Assembly (NCBI RefSeq): GCF_000262755.1
Contig: NZ_AFEU01000003.1
Location: 1,054,001 to 1,118,000, forward strand
Source of the DNA: Bacillus methanolicus PB1
Lineage (GTDB): Bacteria > Bacillota > Bacilli > Bacillales > Cytobacillaceae
Reading direction: 5' to 3'
Length of the DNA stretch: 64,000 nucleotides
In this document: one piece after another, positions 48,594 through 57,373 of the stretch
Layout: every line of letters starts with the position of its first letter
How positions within the stretch are numbered: position 1 is the first letter of the stretch
The notes under the pieces: model-generated
The model's database searches: none
What the model was told of the DNA's origin: nothing
The model's input: only the letters and a program-made list of their open reading frames with translations
Program-made: the position numbers and the translations under genes

Positions 48594-49859
48594 TTAATTA
48601 TTAGGTATCTTACTTCCGTCAAAATTCCCTCGATCTCTAACCTTAACAAAACGATCTATCGGATTATTTGACGATTCTGGATTAGTAGATTTCGTTTTAC
48701 TATTTTGCGTTTCTTTTTTGGATGAAGAAGGAGATCCACTAATACGTGGATTATTTAGCGCTAATTGTTCACGCGAACGGTTTCTGGTTCTACCTGTTTG
48801 CTTGAAAAATTCTCGCATGTTTTCTTGTGCCTGAAGAACTTTTTCGCGCGCTTTCTTCATACCTTCTTTATCATGCAATGCTTCCATCATGTTATATTCT
48901 CTCTTAGCCTTCCGGATCTGCCTTTCAAGATAGCGTTGCTGTTGGCTTTCCTCATACGCTTTTCGGTTTTTTTCGGCATCATAAGGTTTAAACCTCTGCT
49001 TCGTGATGCCAGGAATAAACGGATATTTCACATGACGGCAGTTAATGCCGAACAACCCATCAGGCTGGCCGTATGATGTGGAACTGAAAGGCGGGTATTT
49101 GTCGCTTGTTCCACTCAAGGAAAAGATTCTGCCTTGATATGGAGCACATTTTGGTCTTGCTCCCATATGAGAACTAACCTCAATCAAATCCACCCCATAT
49201 TCCGCCATACGGGCATCCTGCATGTCATTTGCAATATTGTTGCTCATGGTTCGAGCAATCATACTTAAGTATCCTTCCGTACTCCATTTTCTCCCCGCCT
49301 TATCAATGAGTGCCGGTATCCCATCATTTGCCCACTTTGCAGCTACTTCTCTAAGCGCTTCTCTCGGAGTTTGAACACCGGCTAATACTTTCCCTACCGT
49401 TTGGTTCACAATGTCCAAATATGCCTGTTCTGCTTGCTGAATAAGCGTTGTGTTTACGAGATTGAAAGTGTTCATTGCCTGCGCTTGATATGCACTCAAA
49501 ATCGCTTGTAAAGAAGTGCTTACTTCCGGTCCTGTTGGAGGTTGAATCGCCAACCCTAATTGTACCGCTTCCTGCAAGTCACCTTCATATTCCTGAACGG
49601 TTGTATATCCTGCTTGCTCTAACATTTTCGTAACTTCATCAATGGACAAACGAGCATACTTTGCAATCATGATGATATTTTGTTGAGTCAGCGCTCCGAG
49701 TTCTGATAGTTTTTGAACTTGCCAGGAATGGATATCTTCATCAAACAAACCCTTGTGCTTTTTCAATCGTTTCGCAATGTTAATGAGGATCTGCTCCTCG
49801 ATAGCAAGAAAGACCTCAACAACAGGCATCGTTAGTTGCTGCTGTTTGAGTGGATCCAT
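48594..49859 (-). CDS. Phage minor capsid (minor head) protein
   Basis: 421 residues of the Phage_min_cap2 family. It begins MDPLKQQQLTMPVVEVFLAI and has the SSHMGARPKCAPYQGRIFSL segment and NCRHVKYPFIPG (SPP1 gp7/Mu F-like head morphogenesis end). Injected or portal-associated minor head protein. The C-terminal 80 residues are a Ser/Lys/Asn-rich tail. It starts directly at the stop of the 58-residue gene. Confidence 0.88.
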   Translation of the reverse strand: MDPLKQQQLTMPVVEVFLAIEEQILINIAKRLKKHKGLFDEDIHSWQVQKLSELGALTQQNIIMIAKYARLSIDEVTKMLEQAGYTTVQEYEGDLQEAVQLGLAIQPPTGPEVSTSLQAILSAYQAQAMNTFNLVNTTLIQQAEQAYLDIVNQTVGKVLAGVQTPREALREVAAKWANDGIPALIDKAGRKWSTEGYLSMIARTMSNNIANDMQDARMAEYGVDLIEVSSHMGARPKCAPYQGRIFSLSGTSDKYPPFSSTSYGQPDGLFGINCRHVKYPFIPGITKQRFKPYDAEKNRKAYEESQQQRYLERQIRKAKREYNMMEALHDKEGMKKAREKVLQAQENMREFFKQTGRTRNRSREQLALNNPRISGSPSSSKKETQNSKTKSTNPESSNNPIDRFVKVRDRGNFDGSKIPNN

Positions 49860-50036
49860 TTAATAAACCTCTGTCGCTATCACAATTTCATTAAAGAAAG
49901 GCGCCCTATTAATCCAATACGATCCATACATTAGATCGTATTTTGGTCTAACTTTGTACCAATGGCCACCTTTTATTTTTCTGTAAAATTGAATGCCGCT
50001 TAAAAAGTATTTAATTTCCCATTTTATACGGATCAA
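49860..50036 (-). CDS. Small phage protein between portal and minor capsid genes
   Basis: 58 residues from a TTG at 50036, with AAGGTGA 6 bases upstream in the portal 3' end. The sequence is aromatic and basic (FYRKIKGGHWYKVRPKYDLM) and ends FNEIVIATEVY. TAA is followed at once by the minor capsid ATG, and it starts 2 bases after the portal stop, so coding capacity is used fully. No family recognised. Confidence 0.65.
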   Translation of the reverse strand: MIRIKWEIKYFLSGIQFYRKIKGGHWYKVRPKYDLMYGSYWINRAPFFNEIVIATEVY

Positions 50037-50038
50037 AC

Positions 50039-51532
50039 TTATTCACCTTCCGAATTTCTGTTTTTACTCATCCCAAAAAAGTCAATCGCTTCGGCTGTTG
50101 CCGTTTGCTGTTCTTCCCGGATTTCTTTCAGCAAGCGCTCAGCTTCTTCTTCTGTAAGTCCATGAATCTTCATGATGGCTTTTTTCTTTGAAGTAAGCCC
50201 GTTGCTAACAAGCTGAATCTGCTTATTTATTTCGGCTGTCTGATCTTCTGCAATGGAATCATCAAATGTGACAGTGACCTCGTAATCTTCTGGGCCAGCA
50301 AAAATACCGTATAATTCCGCAACCTGGACGATAACTTCCACCAATTCCTGCAGCCCGGCTTCAATTATCGTTTCATGCCCCTGTTTTGTGCGGAACGTCT
50401 TACTATTTTCTGAAACAACCTCCGTAGCTGTTTTAACCCCTTTTCCATCGAAAGTGAAGGAGCCAGCACTAAACCCAATTTGCATGGCCAAAATGTTTAA
50501 CAGGGAGTTGATAGCCGAAATGTGCTCCTCTACCCTCAACGCAACGGAAATGTCTTTGATTCCGTCCGAATCCTGGTCAAAGTTAAAAGCTTCATAGACT
50601 TCATCATTGGCATCAAAATAACGATTCATCTGGCCGGTTTGTGGATCAACGACCGTTTTAATTGCTGTAGCAGGAACAAGAATCCGTTTCTTCCCCAGCC
50701 TAAACTCACGCTGATAGCTGTCAAAAGCAATATCCAGCGAATGAAGCGTGTCCAAGGCATTAGCAAAGACGGATATTCCCAAAGGGCTTGTAATGTCGAT
50801 ATTGTTCGCTGTATTCGGCTTGAAATAGACAAATAATGGCCGTTTCAGATTCTCAATAGTAGCTTCTTCTTTAAGGTTTGGGAAGAAGTCTTTCAGCGAT
50901 ACTTTAACACCTAAATCCGTGCTATTATTGCTCTCGTACACTTCATTCTTGATAACGTACTGATCACCTTCCCACAAGTGCCATTCTAAATGGGTATACT
51001 TCTTGTTCCCTTTTCTGAACTCATTGACAAAGACACCCTCGTTGATTCCTTTGTTATCCCATCCTAGAGGGATAAAACAGTCAGCCGTTACATATGACAA
51101 CTTAATTTGGTCATTTTCCGCATATGCTTTGATGACCATTCCGCCAAGGGCAAAATTGTATTCGAGATAGTCCTGAAATTTTTTATAAAAACTATTAGTC
51201 TTGAAGACTTGCTTGATATTTTCTGACAACTGCTCATCAGAAATACTAATCTCACATTTTTCATTGAACACGAGAGTTGCTAGTTCTTGGGCAACCACTT
51301 TAGGCATATTCAGCGTTTTCATTGTCCGTGTTTTTTGGCCATTAATCGTTTGATATTGGACCTTGTGCCATTTCTCATAGTAGCCCTTATAGAGTGCCTT
51401 CCAAATATCAATTTGCTGATATTGTTCCTCACTGACCTGAATATCCTTGTGATCCGCCAGCTTCTTTATGCCTTTTATCAATCCCATCCTGTACATCACC
51501 TGCCTTATCTTGGCGATTAGGCTTTTAAACAC
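50039..51532 (-). CDS. Portal protein (SPP1 gp6-like)
   Basis: 497 residues from the GTG at 51532 (AAGGGTG upstream; a TTG one codon earlier is the alternative). Phage_portal SPP1 type: IDIWKALYKGYYEKWHKVQY near the start, the NFDQDSDGIKDISVALRVEE segment and ISAINSLLNILAMQIGFSAG in the core. Dodecameric channel for DNA entry and exit. Lies after the large terminase. Confidence 0.9.
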   Translation of the reverse strand: MFKSLIAKIRQVMYRMGLIKGIKKLADHKDIQVSEEQYQQIDIWKALYKGYYEKWHKVQYQTINGQKTRTMKTLNMPKVVAQELATLVFNEKCEISISDEQLSENIKQVFKTNSFYKKFQDYLEYNFALGGMVIKAYAENDQIKLSYVTADCFIPLGWDNKGINEGVFVNEFRKGNKKYTHLEWHLWEGDQYVIKNEVYESNNSTDLGVKVSLKDFFPNLKEEATIENLKRPLFVYFKPNTANNIDITSPLGISVFANALDTLHSLDIAFDSYQREFRLGKKRILVPATAIKTVVDPQTGQMNRYFDANDEVYEAFNFDQDSDGIKDISVALRVEEHISAINSLLNILAMQIGFSAGSFTFDGKGVKTATEVVSENSKTFRTKQGHETIIEAGLQELVEVIVQVAELYGIFAGPEDYEVTVTFDDSIAEDQTAEINKQIQLVSNGLTSKKKAIMKIHGLTEEEAERLLKEIREEQQTATAEAIDFFGMSKNRNSEGE

Positions 51533-51544
51533 CAAATCACACCC

Positions 51545-52810
51545 TTATAGCACATATCGTTTGTAAAAGTAGTTCACACTGTATCTAAATTCATCCATTG
51601 CATGGTTAAAATCATCAATCGGTTTGCCGTTTTCATCCCGACTGTACATACCAACCTCTTTTATGAAGTTGTAATGATCGTATTTATCGTTTTCTACAAG
51701 GAAAAATTGCTCATTGGTAATGGCGTTCTGAGCACGTTCAATCCCAACCTCGATTCCTTTTGAAGAACCTTTTATATCATGAGCATTATTGTTCGCCGGC
51801 CGTGTATCTATTCCAATCAAATGCAGCTCCTCGCGCAATGACTTACAGGCAGGGTCCACAAAGAACTCCGTATAACGCATCTGGAACTTCTCTACACACC
51901 AATTCACAAAAGCTTTGATTTCCCTTGCATAAACGCTCATGGCTTTTACTTGGCCAGTTTCTGAACCAGAATGATAATAATTAGCAACCCTGTTCAATCG
52001 GAATTTGCCGTTGTATCTCGTAACAATATTGCAAGAAACACTTGTTGCATCCCCCTGCCCACCGTCAGCTGTAAAAAACATTTCGTACGGTTCGCCCAAA
52101 AGCGTAGATAAAATATGCTTGTCCATATCGAACATGCCATAAATAACACCTTCGGGCATGACGCGCTTTCCATACCAGTCACGCTGCAGCAAGTACGGAT
52201 TCTTTGAAAGAGTTTCATAGATTTCTTGCTTTCGTTCTTCCGAGATAATCGGATTGTCCTGGATAGTCCAATGCTTCCAGCGTGTTTTCTGAACTTCGAA
52301 CACTTCTTTGATAACCGGGTGGTTCGGCGGAGGCGGGTTTAAGTCTGCCAAGTGATACCGCATCTTTGCGGCAAAAGTACGGCGAAAACATTCCTGAATC
52401 ATATTCATGTGCAAAAGATTAATCTCACAAAAAATGACGGATCCAAGCGACATACCAGTGATAGCTTTTACACTATCGACTTTCCCCCCGCCTTTGTAAT
52501 ACACTTTCTTAATGCCTGTAGGCGTATAAACTTCCAAGTAATCTCCTAACCTATCGCTTTTGGGCTTTGCTAAATCTCCAAAAATGTGAATTAGTCCTGT
52601 TCCATCACCGTCAACAAAAAGACGATAAGCCTGTTCTTGGTTATAGGCCACAATCAAGTGATTTTCATCAGGTGTAACCGTCAAATAATAAGCAAAGCGA
52701 AAGTGTCCAGCTGTCGTTTTCCCTGACCGCGGCGTTCCCTCATTTACTTCAAGAGTCACGTCAAATGGCGCACGGATGATTTCTTTTTGTTTAGGAGAAA
52801 ACTCAATCAT
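51545..52810 (-). CDS. Terminase large subunit
   Basis: 421 residues from the ATG at 52810. PBSX/Terminase_3 type: ATPase with Walker [10 protein letters not shown] (residues about 26-34) and Walker [11 protein letters not shown], then the RNase H-like nuclease with [10 protein letters not shown] and [12 protein letters not shown] carrying acidic residues. Motor and nuclease of headful or cos packaging. Overlaps the small subunit by 8 bp. Confidence 0.93.
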   Translation of the reverse strand: MIEFSPKQKEIIRAPFDVTLEVNEGTPRSGKTTAGHFRFAYYLTVTPDENHLIVAYNQEQAYRLFVDGDGTGLIHIFGDLAKPKSDRLGDYLEVYTPTGIKKVYYKGGGKVDSVKAITGMSLGSVIFCEINLLHMNMIQECFRRTFAAKMRYHLADLNPPPPNHPVIKEVFEVQKTRWKHWTIQDNPIISEERKQEIYETLSKNPYLLQRDWYGKRVMPEGVIYGMFDMDKHILSTLLGEPYEMFFTADGGQGDATSVSCNIVTRYNGKFRLNRVANYYHSGSETGQVKAMSVYAREIKAFVNWCVEKFQMRYTEFFVDPACKSLREELHLIGIDTRPANNNAHDIKGSSKGIEVGIERAQNAITNEQFFLVENDKYDHYNFIKEVGMYSRDENGKPIDDFNHAMDEFRYSVNYFYKRYVL

Positions 52811-53573
52811 CACTTGTCACCACTTTGATAAGGGCATCAAGTTTAGAAGTATCCTTAGCAGCACCTTTAAGCTGTTTAGTACGCTCTTCAATGAATTCTG
52901 TTTCTTTCTTGGTTTTCTCGATGCCGAATTTCATCTGTTCAAGTTTTAATCGGCGTTCATCGTTCATGCTTGCCATCTCTTCAAACTGCCTAATTAAGCT
53001 TCGCAATTCGGACATGGCCCTGGATTGAGCGTTTAGGAAGGTAGCATGACGATCCCAAGCGAATTGGAATTCGTATTCTCTTTCAACATAAGTTGGAATT
53101 GATTCAATATTCCCATCCTTATCTTTGCTGCTTTCCAATTCCGTTTTCTCTTTCTTGAGCTCTTTAATCATTTCATCTTTTGCTTCAACAAACATAATTT
53201 GCTGGGCTCTGATGATGGCAGCATATTGTATTTGGATTTGGTCCCATATTAAATCAGCAGGACTTTTTTCTTCTAACATTCCCATGATCTCAAGCGTTTC
53301 TTGTGGGATGTATTTAGAGAAAAAACCATGCTTCGTAGCATTTTGATTATTCTTTGGAGCTCCATGTCCTTTTGCATTTTGATTGCCGGGTTGACCGCCA
53401 CGTTTTTTTGTGTGCACACTTTTTTCTTTTGTATGCACACCATCACGAGACCATTTATAACGAGTCTTCCAGGATTTCACCGTGTTTATAGTGACACCGT
53501 ATTTTTCGGCGATGTCTTTATATTTCATGCCTTTCAGGTAATCCTGGTAAGCCAATTCCTTTTGATCGGCCAC
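52803..53573 (-). CDS. Terminase small subunit
   Basis: 256 residues with an N-terminal HTH ([35 protein letters not shown]) that binds the packaging site, a Lys/Gly/Asn-rich [19 protein letters not shown] segment typical of PBSX XtmA-type proteins, and a coiled coil. Starts the late operon. Ribosome site GTAGTGG is weak. Upstream lie two strong hairpins. Confidence 0.88.
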   Translation of the reverse strand: MADQKELAYQDYLKGMKYKDIAEKYGVTINTVKSWKTRYKWSRDGVHTKEKSVHTKKRGGQPGNQNAKGHGAPKNNQNATKHGFFSKYIPQETLEIMGMLEEKSPADLIWDQIQIQYAAIIRAQQIMFVEAKDEMIKELKKEKTELESSKDKDGNIESIPTYVEREYEFQFAWDRHATFLNAQSRAMSELRSLIRQFEEMASMNDERRLKLEQMKFGIEKTKKETEFIEERTKQLKGAAKDTSKLDALIKVVTSDD

Positions 53574-53696
53574 TACATCTCACCCACCTCCAACTGTTAT
53601 TCGTTTGTTTTGGAGCAAAAGAAGAACTCCGAAGAATTACATCACTAGAATAGGCATATAATAAAATCAGTCTCTCCGGAAAGGAGGGTAGTTTGA

Positions 53697-53777
53697 GTGA
53701 AAGAAACATTAAGGCGTATCACTTCCTTAAGGATTTCGTTCTTGTTTTTAAGAATCGAAATGACCTTTAGGAAGTAA
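53697..53777 (+). CDS. Possible 26-residue basic peptide overlapping a hairpin
   Basis: GTG at 53697 has AAAGGAGG 9 bases upstream and opens a 26-codon frame (MKETLRRITSLRISFLFLRI, then EMTFRK) that ends at TAA 53775-53777. A TATAAT lies at 53657-53662. The coding region is nearly the same as a strong hairpin, so it may be structured RNA rather than a gene. The 53574-53917 stretch otherwise holds only the second hairpin and a terminator. Confidence 0.3.
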   Translation: MKETLRRITSLRISFLFLRIEMTFRK

Positions 53778-53835
53778 GTATTATAGGCTTACTCGTTCAC
53801 CTTAATTATTTAGGGCGCATGAGTAAGCCTATAAT
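53721..53835. other. Two tandem hairpins upstream of the small terminase gene
   Basis: Hairpin 1 (53721-53775): ACTTCCT/AGGAAGT, AAGG/CCTT, TTTCG/CGAAA and TTCTT/AAGAA stacked stems, about 21 paired bases. Hairpin 2 (53780-53835): a perfect 15-bp stem ATTATAGGCTTACTC/GAGTAAGCCTATAAT with a 26-base loop. No T-run follows on either strand, so neither is a classical terminator. Candidates are a packaging site or a structured leader RNA. Confidence 0.6.
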
Positions 53836-53888
53836 TAATCAAATTATAATAATAATGACTTTATTTGCTGAAATTATTTCTTCAAATA

Positions 53889-53912
53889 AAAAAGCACCCC
53901 GAAGGATGCTCT
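53889..53912 (-). terminator. Terminator after the 115-residue gene
   Basis: AGCATCC-ttcg-GGGTGCT stem followed by TTTTTTATTTG on the minus strand; it separates the early gene 53918-54265 from the late operon. Confidence 0.8.
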
Positions 53913-53917
53913 CAAAT

Positions 53918-54265
53918 TTACTCTTCCTTTTTTAATTCTAAATAGACAGACTTCTCATATAATCCATCAATTCTTACTACATATTCTTTAAGAACCTCTT
54001 CTAAAGAATAAATACCGCCTGGGGATTCGCCTTTTTTTAAGCGTTCTATTTTATGTTTCACTATGTCTGTGAAGAATTGACCCACTGCCACTTCTTTATC
54101 ATATTGGGAATTAACCTCATCAACGAAATCATGAGTTAAAATTCGGTTAAAAGAATAATATACAACAGCGTTAACGAGAGTTAATTGTTTGCCATAAACA
54201 CTTGATGCAACATAATAATTTCCTAACTCGTCTCTAATTAAATCACGGTTAACTAAGATTTTCAT
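53918..54265 (-). CDS. Hypothetical protein
   Basis: 115 residues, MKILVNRDLIRDELGNYYVA then mainly helical, with no cysteine and a charged end LELKKEE. Good site GGGAGGATGA and its own terminators on both sides, so it is a single-gene transcript between late regulator and terminase. No family recognised. Confidence 0.65.
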   Translation of the reverse strand: MKILVNRDLIRDELGNYYVASSVYGKQLTLVNAVVYYSFNRILTHDFVDEVNSQYDKEVAVGQFFTDIVKHKIERLKKGESPGGIYSLEEVLKEYVVRIDGLYEKSVYLELKKEE

Positions 54266-54339
54266 AAAATCATCCTCCCTATTGTTTCAATAAGAAGTTT
54301 CGACATATTCTATGAAAATCCTTTTAAGAAAAACAATAA

Positions 54340-54363
54340 AACACCACCGAAAGGTGGCGTTCA
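54340..54363 (-). terminator. Terminator after the ArpU-like gene
   Basis: CGCCACC-tttc-GGTGGTG stem followed on the minus strand by TTTTATTGTTTTT. Confidence 0.85.
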
Positions 54364-54419
54364 AAAGAAAATCAGCTTACCAACCAGGGAGCTGCTTCCG
54401 CTCCGTCCTGCCTCCCATT

Positions 54420-54869
54420 TTACACAGCCGACTTTTTATTTTGCAAAATTGTATCATTTGGAACATCTGGAACATTTTTCGTTAACTGTTCAACAATTGA
54501 ATCTTTCAGTCTCCGAATATGTGAGTGAGACAACCCCATATGCATGCCGATCCATCTGTAACTTTTCCCTTCAAGCAGCCAGTGCAGCACTTCAAATTCA
54601 CGCTCATCTTGAATGACATGAATACGTTCTTGAATGATTTTGACCTTTTTCTCATATTGCTCAATTTTCTTCCAGCGTTTCTCTCGGCGCAAATACTCCC
54701 TATAAATCGGATCACTCGTAGTTCCCTTTCCTTTTGGCATTGAAGCTTCAATTCCGTACTTGGAGGTAATGCCTTCCCCGGCTTCTTCCATTGATTCCCG
54801 CATGATTCGGATTGAGTTTATCATCCAATGATAATCCTTTAAAATTTGCTCAATTTCTTCTTTACGCAT
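54420..54869 (-). CDS. ArpU/RinA-like late-gene transcriptional regulator
   Basis: 149 residues from the ATG at 54869. The C-terminal sigma-4-like HTH FEVLHWLLEGKSYRWIGMHM and GLSHSHIRRLKDSIVEQL is typical of the ArpU/RinA/LmaC family that activates late genes in Firmicutes phages. It is the last early gene before the late operon, which fits. Target is probably the promoter region upstream of the terminase genes. Confidence 0.8.
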   Translation of the reverse strand: MRKEEIEQILKDYHWMINSIRIMRESMEEAGEGITSKYGIEASMPKGKGTTSDPIYREYLRREKRWKKIEQYEKKVKIIQERIHVIQDEREFEVLHWLLEGKSYRWIGMHMGLSHSHIRRLKDSIVEQLTKNVPDVPNDTILQNKKSAV

Positions 54870-54888
54870 ATTTGACCTACCCACCTTC

Positions 54889-55086
54889 TTATTTCTGCCT
54901 GAACGCCCCGCCTTTGCCCCGTGAATACCGAGGGCGATTCATACCCATGAGATATATAAGGTCACTTTTAGAAAGCTTATCCGTTTTCTTTACTGCCGTT
55001 TTTTTCTCCGAAGGCTTTTTCTTTGGCCGTTGAAAAGAATTTTTCTTTTCCCATTCTTTTAATTGATCTCTTAACGATAAATTCAT
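54889..55086 (-). CDS. Small basic phage protein
   Basis: 65 residues from the ATG at 55086 (AAAGGAGT upstream); a longer in-frame start is not used. Lys-rich middle (RPKKKPSEKKTAVKKTDKLS) and conserved-looking end SDLIYLMGMNRPRYSRGKGG. Found just upstream of the late regulator; function unknown. Confidence 0.6.
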   Translation of the reverse strand: MNLSLRDQLKEWEKKNSFQRPKKKPSEKKTAVKKTDKLSKSDLIYLMGMNRPRYSRGKGGAFRQK

Positions 55087-55248
55087 ATACTCAACTCCTT
55101 TAGTTGCCAAAATCTCGCTTTTTGGGTAATTCAGTTGCAAAGAGTAGAACAATAATAAAAGGACACCAATCAGGGCAGGGTTTTCCTGCTCATGATTAGT
55201 GCCCTCGATTCTTTCGTAAGGCTTTTATATTCTTGATTTCAAATGAAC

Positions 55249-55270
55249 ATTATCTTCGTAATGCGAATTA
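55249..55270. repeat. Early-region linker repeat R1 (partial)
   Basis: ATTATCTTCGTAATGCGAATTA, the right half of the linker consensus, at the 3' end of the 57-residue gene. Confidence 0.5.
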
Positions 55271-55441
55271 ATCCACTTTTATCAAAAGAACCTTATCCTC
55301 GTACAATCCATAAGGAATATAGTAGATGTTGTCACCGGACCACTTTTTAGCCCCTACACTTTCTAAGGCCTCCTTCTTACTCATACCATCAGAAATATAC
55401 TTTTTAATTAAATCCGTTATCTCTTTTGCAAATGGATTCAT
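55268..55441 (-). CDS. Small phage protein
   Basis: 57 residues from the ATG at 55441 (GGAGAGG upstream). N-terminal MNPFAKEITDLIKKYISDGM and SKKEALESVGAKKWSGDNIY, then YYIPYGLYEDKVLLIKVD. Flanked by linker repeats R2 and R1, like the other cassette-type early genes. No family recognised. Confidence 0.65.
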   Translation of the reverse strand: MNPFAKEITDLIKKYISDGMSKKEALESVGAKKWSGDNIYYIPYGLYEDKVLLIKVD

Positions 55442-55470
55442 AATTACCTCTCCTTTTTCTTATGTCTCTT

Positions 55471-55507
55471 TTTGTGTCGAACACGTTATCTTCGTACTGT
55501 TCACTAA
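55471..55507. repeat. Early-region linker repeat R2
   Basis: TTTGTGTCGAACACG joined to TTATCTTCGTACTGTTCACTAA: left and right consensus halves without the hairpin segment. It overlaps the stop codon of the zinc-ribbon gene 55504-55713. Confidence 0.6.
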
Positions 55508-55713
55508 ACAAAAGCTACTGTTTCTTCTTCTACCTCGTCATAAACAGCAATCCAAGGGACTGTTTTTAGTTTCTTTCCGCAAGATTCGCACTCTAATTCT
55601 TCAAAATAATAACTTGATTTCTTACTATTTACGACATCTCTTAAGTCGTAGTCTGCATAATCAAACCCCATAGGATTTTTGCACTTTGGACAAGGGAAAG
55701 TTAATACTGGCAT
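55504..55713 (-). CDS. Zinc-ribbon phage protein
   Basis: 69 residues with two CxxC knuckles, FPCPKCKNPMGF and LECESCGKKLKT, forming a zinc ribbon, and an acidic C terminus. It lies between linker repeats. Zinc ribbons of this kind bind nucleic acid or protein; the target is unknown. Clear ribosome site AAGGAG. Confidence 0.7.
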   Translation of the reverse strand: MPVLTFPCPKCKNPMGFDYADYDLRDVVNSKKSSYYFEELECESCGKKLKTVPWIAVYDEVEEETVAFV

Positions 55714-55736
55714 TTTTATTCTCCTTTCTTATTACA

Positions 55737-55758
55737 CAGTTTGTGTCAAATCCGCACC
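55737..55758. repeat. Early-region linker repeat R3 (partial)
   Basis: CAGTTTGTGTCAAATCCGCACC, the left half of the linker consensus, between the XtrA-like gene and the zinc-ribbon gene. Confidence 0.45.
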
Positions 55759-55928
55759 CTCTCACTCTTAATCACATCTAAAACCTTCCCGTCTTTCCAT
55801 ACTGCCGTATATTCACCATAGCCCGTTTGAGGGGCTTCAATTTTCGTAATTTTTCCGTCCTTTACTACATACAATGAGTTATCCATAAGACTAATTTCCG
55901 CAGTCATTTTTTCAACATTCACGTTCAC
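55746..55928 (-). CDS. XtrA/YqaO-like small phage protein
   Basis: 60 residues from the GTG at 55928, with GGAGGGG 5 bases upstream. SLYVVKDGKITKIEAPQTGY followed by GEYTAVWKDGKV is the short strand-turn pattern of the XtrA/YqaO family found near the late regulator in PBSX and skin. Function unknown. Assigned on pattern and position only. Confidence 0.5.
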   Translation of the reverse strand: MNVNVEKMTAEISLMDNSLYVVKDGKITKIEAPQTGYGEYTAVWKDGKVLDVIKSERVRI

Positions 55929-55941
55929 CAAGACCCCTCCC

Positions 55942-55990
55942 ATGGTATAATTTAAGTGGGAGTGCCGGGAGAGATCCTGGCTTTTTTAAT
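55942..55990 (+). promoter_or_regulatory. Promoter-terminator unit for a very short RNA
   Basis: An extended -10, TGGTATAAT (55942-55950), is followed after 13 bases by GCCGGGA-gaga-TCCTGGC and a run of TTTTTT (to 55987). A transcript from here would be about 30 bases. It runs antisense to nothing annotated and diverges from the XtrA-like gene. Confidence 0.45.
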
Positions 55991-56117
55991 TTTTATTAAA
56001 ACTCAACACTTTTTCCTCATAGTAAAGAATACCCCACTAGCCCGCATTTGATTTTAAACCTCACTCACTGATATTCTTTTACCAAGGGCTTCCATCCGAA
56101 CCTAGGAGGAAAATGTT

Positions 56118-56276
56118 TTGGCATTAGTTAGAGGAAGTAAAGTAAAATTTGATTCAGAAATCTATGTGATTTTTTGGATTTACAACAATGGGTATTGCGA
56201 AATTAAGAAAGATCATGATATTAAGTTAGTTACACTGTCTGATCTTACACCTCTAGATAATACAAACATTAAGTAG
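56118..56276 (+). CDS. Small plus-strand hypothetical protein
   Basis: 52 residues from a TTG at 56118, with AGGAGG 8 bases upstream. Sequence is mixed, with EIYVIFWIYNNGYCEIKKDH in the middle, and ends in LDNTNIK. It is followed by a strong terminator. Part of a plus-strand island within the minus-strand early region. No family recognised. Confidence 0.55.
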   Translation: MALVRGSKVKFDSEIYVIFWIYNNGYCEIKKDHDIKLVTLSDLTPLDNTNIK

Positions 56277-56300
56277 AATTCTCGGTTTTGGAGCCCTATT

Positions 56301-56338
56301 AAGCACTCATTTCTAATCGAATGGGTGCTTCTTTTTTT
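56301..56338 (+). terminator. Terminator
   Basis: 11-bp stem AAGCACTCATT/AATGGGTGCTT with an 8-base loop and CTTTTTTT after it. Confidence 0.85.
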
Positions 56339-56424
56339 GCATTTTGCATCAACTGGTACGATATTACTTTTGCATACAAAATTTTTATTCAGGTAACAAT
56401 ATCCCCAAAAAGGGGGATTCTAAA

Positions 56425-56919
56425 TTGGCGTATAAAGTTGAAAAAACTATTTTAGTCTCGTCTTGGATTGTTACGCTTTTATTATTAATTCGATTTGTAC
56501 CAAGGGATAAAATTCGTGAAGCACAGATACCGTTTTTATTTAAACAGATTGTAACTTGGCTTTTTGGATTAATTGTGGTAGAGAAAGGTCTAATTGAATA
56601 TCCTTATCGACTTCTCTTTAAGAAAACTTATAAAGGGAGTTTTTGTTTTGAATATTTTATTTACCCAGCATTATGTGCTTTGTTTAATCTTTATTATCCA
56701 GAAAAAAGAAATGCTTTTATAAAAGGTCTTTACTATTTTTTCCACACATCACTTATTACAGTTTTTGAAATAATTGCTGTAAAGTACACTAAGCTGATTC
56801 AATACAAAAAATGGACCTGGTACTGTAGCTTTATTACAATATGGATTACTTATTACATATCCCGTTTATACTATAGATGGTTTAATAAAAATCAATTTTC
56901 GAATGCATTAACACCATAA
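56425..56919 (+). CDS. CBO0543-family membrane protein
   Basis: 164 residues from a TTG at 56425 (AAAGGGGG 8 bases upstream). About five membrane segments. The pattern with KTYKGSFCFEYFIYPALCAL, FEIIAVKYTKLIQYKKWTWY and a C-terminal ISRLYYRWF matches the CBO0543 family of integral membrane proteins common in spore formers. Function unknown. Not a phage core gene; it is cargo. Confidence 0.72.
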   Translation: MAYKVEKTILVSSWIVTLLLLIRFVPRDKIREAQIPFLFKQIVTWLFGLIVVEKGLIEYPYRLLFKKTYKGSFCFEYFIYPALCALFNLYYPEKRNAFIKGLYYFFHTSLITVFEIIAVKYTKLIQYKKWTWYCSFITIWITYYISRLYYRWFNKNQFSNALTP

Positions 56920-56945
56920 AGCGATTAAGGTAATCGCTTTATGGT
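56913..56945. terminator. Perfect 15-bp hairpin after the membrane gene
   Basis: ACCATAAAGCGATTA-agg-TAATCGCTTTATGGT. It overlaps the last codons and stop of the CBO0543 gene and works as a 3' hairpin, though only a weak T-run follows. Confidence 0.6.
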
Positions 56946-57085
56946 AATTTCACGATTCTCCATTCTGTCCCCCCCTTAATTATCACAATGCTTATTTTGT
57001 TTCCTTATAACAAACCTTCTTAGAATATGGACAAGTATGTCTGCATATCTTTCCCATAAACCCCAAAGAAGGAGGTCATTAAGTA

Positions 57086-57211
57086 ATGACATCAATTGAA
57101 GTTTTCGGATGGACATTATCAAACATCTTAGGGATTATCTTTATTATTTCTTTAGTAGCACTATCAAGAAAACCTAGTACTAAAAAGAAAATGACTCAAT
57201 TCTATGATTAA
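57086..57211 (+). CDS. Small single-pass membrane protein
   Basis: 41 residues with AAGGAGGT 9 bases before the ATG. MTSIEVFGWTLSNILGIIFI continues as a membrane helix (IISLVALS), followed by a basic tail RKPSTKKKMTQFYD. Plus-strand, third gene of the cargo island. No family recognised. Confidence 0.55.
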   Translation: MTSIEVFGWTLSNILGIIFIISLVALSRKPSTKKKMTQFYD

Positions 57212-57313
57212 AGAAAAGATAACCAGGATAAAGGGACAACACATTAGCTGTAACTGGCCATCCCTCTTAAAATCAGATGTATGATCAACTTATTTTTTGG
57301 AAAAACTATATCC

Positions 57314-57365
57314 GAGCAAGGCAATTATCCCATGTCAAAATTAATTCCATATCATTGCCTTGCTC
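57314..57365 (-). terminator. 12-bp inverted repeat after the lipoprotein gene
   Basis: GAGCAAGGCAAT (57314-57325) and ATTGCCTTGCTC (57354-57365) with a 28-base spacer, 8 bases past the lipoprotein stop; a T-rich stretch (GTTTTTCC) follows on the minus strand. Confidence 0.5.
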
Positions 57366-57373
57366 GCCCATGC

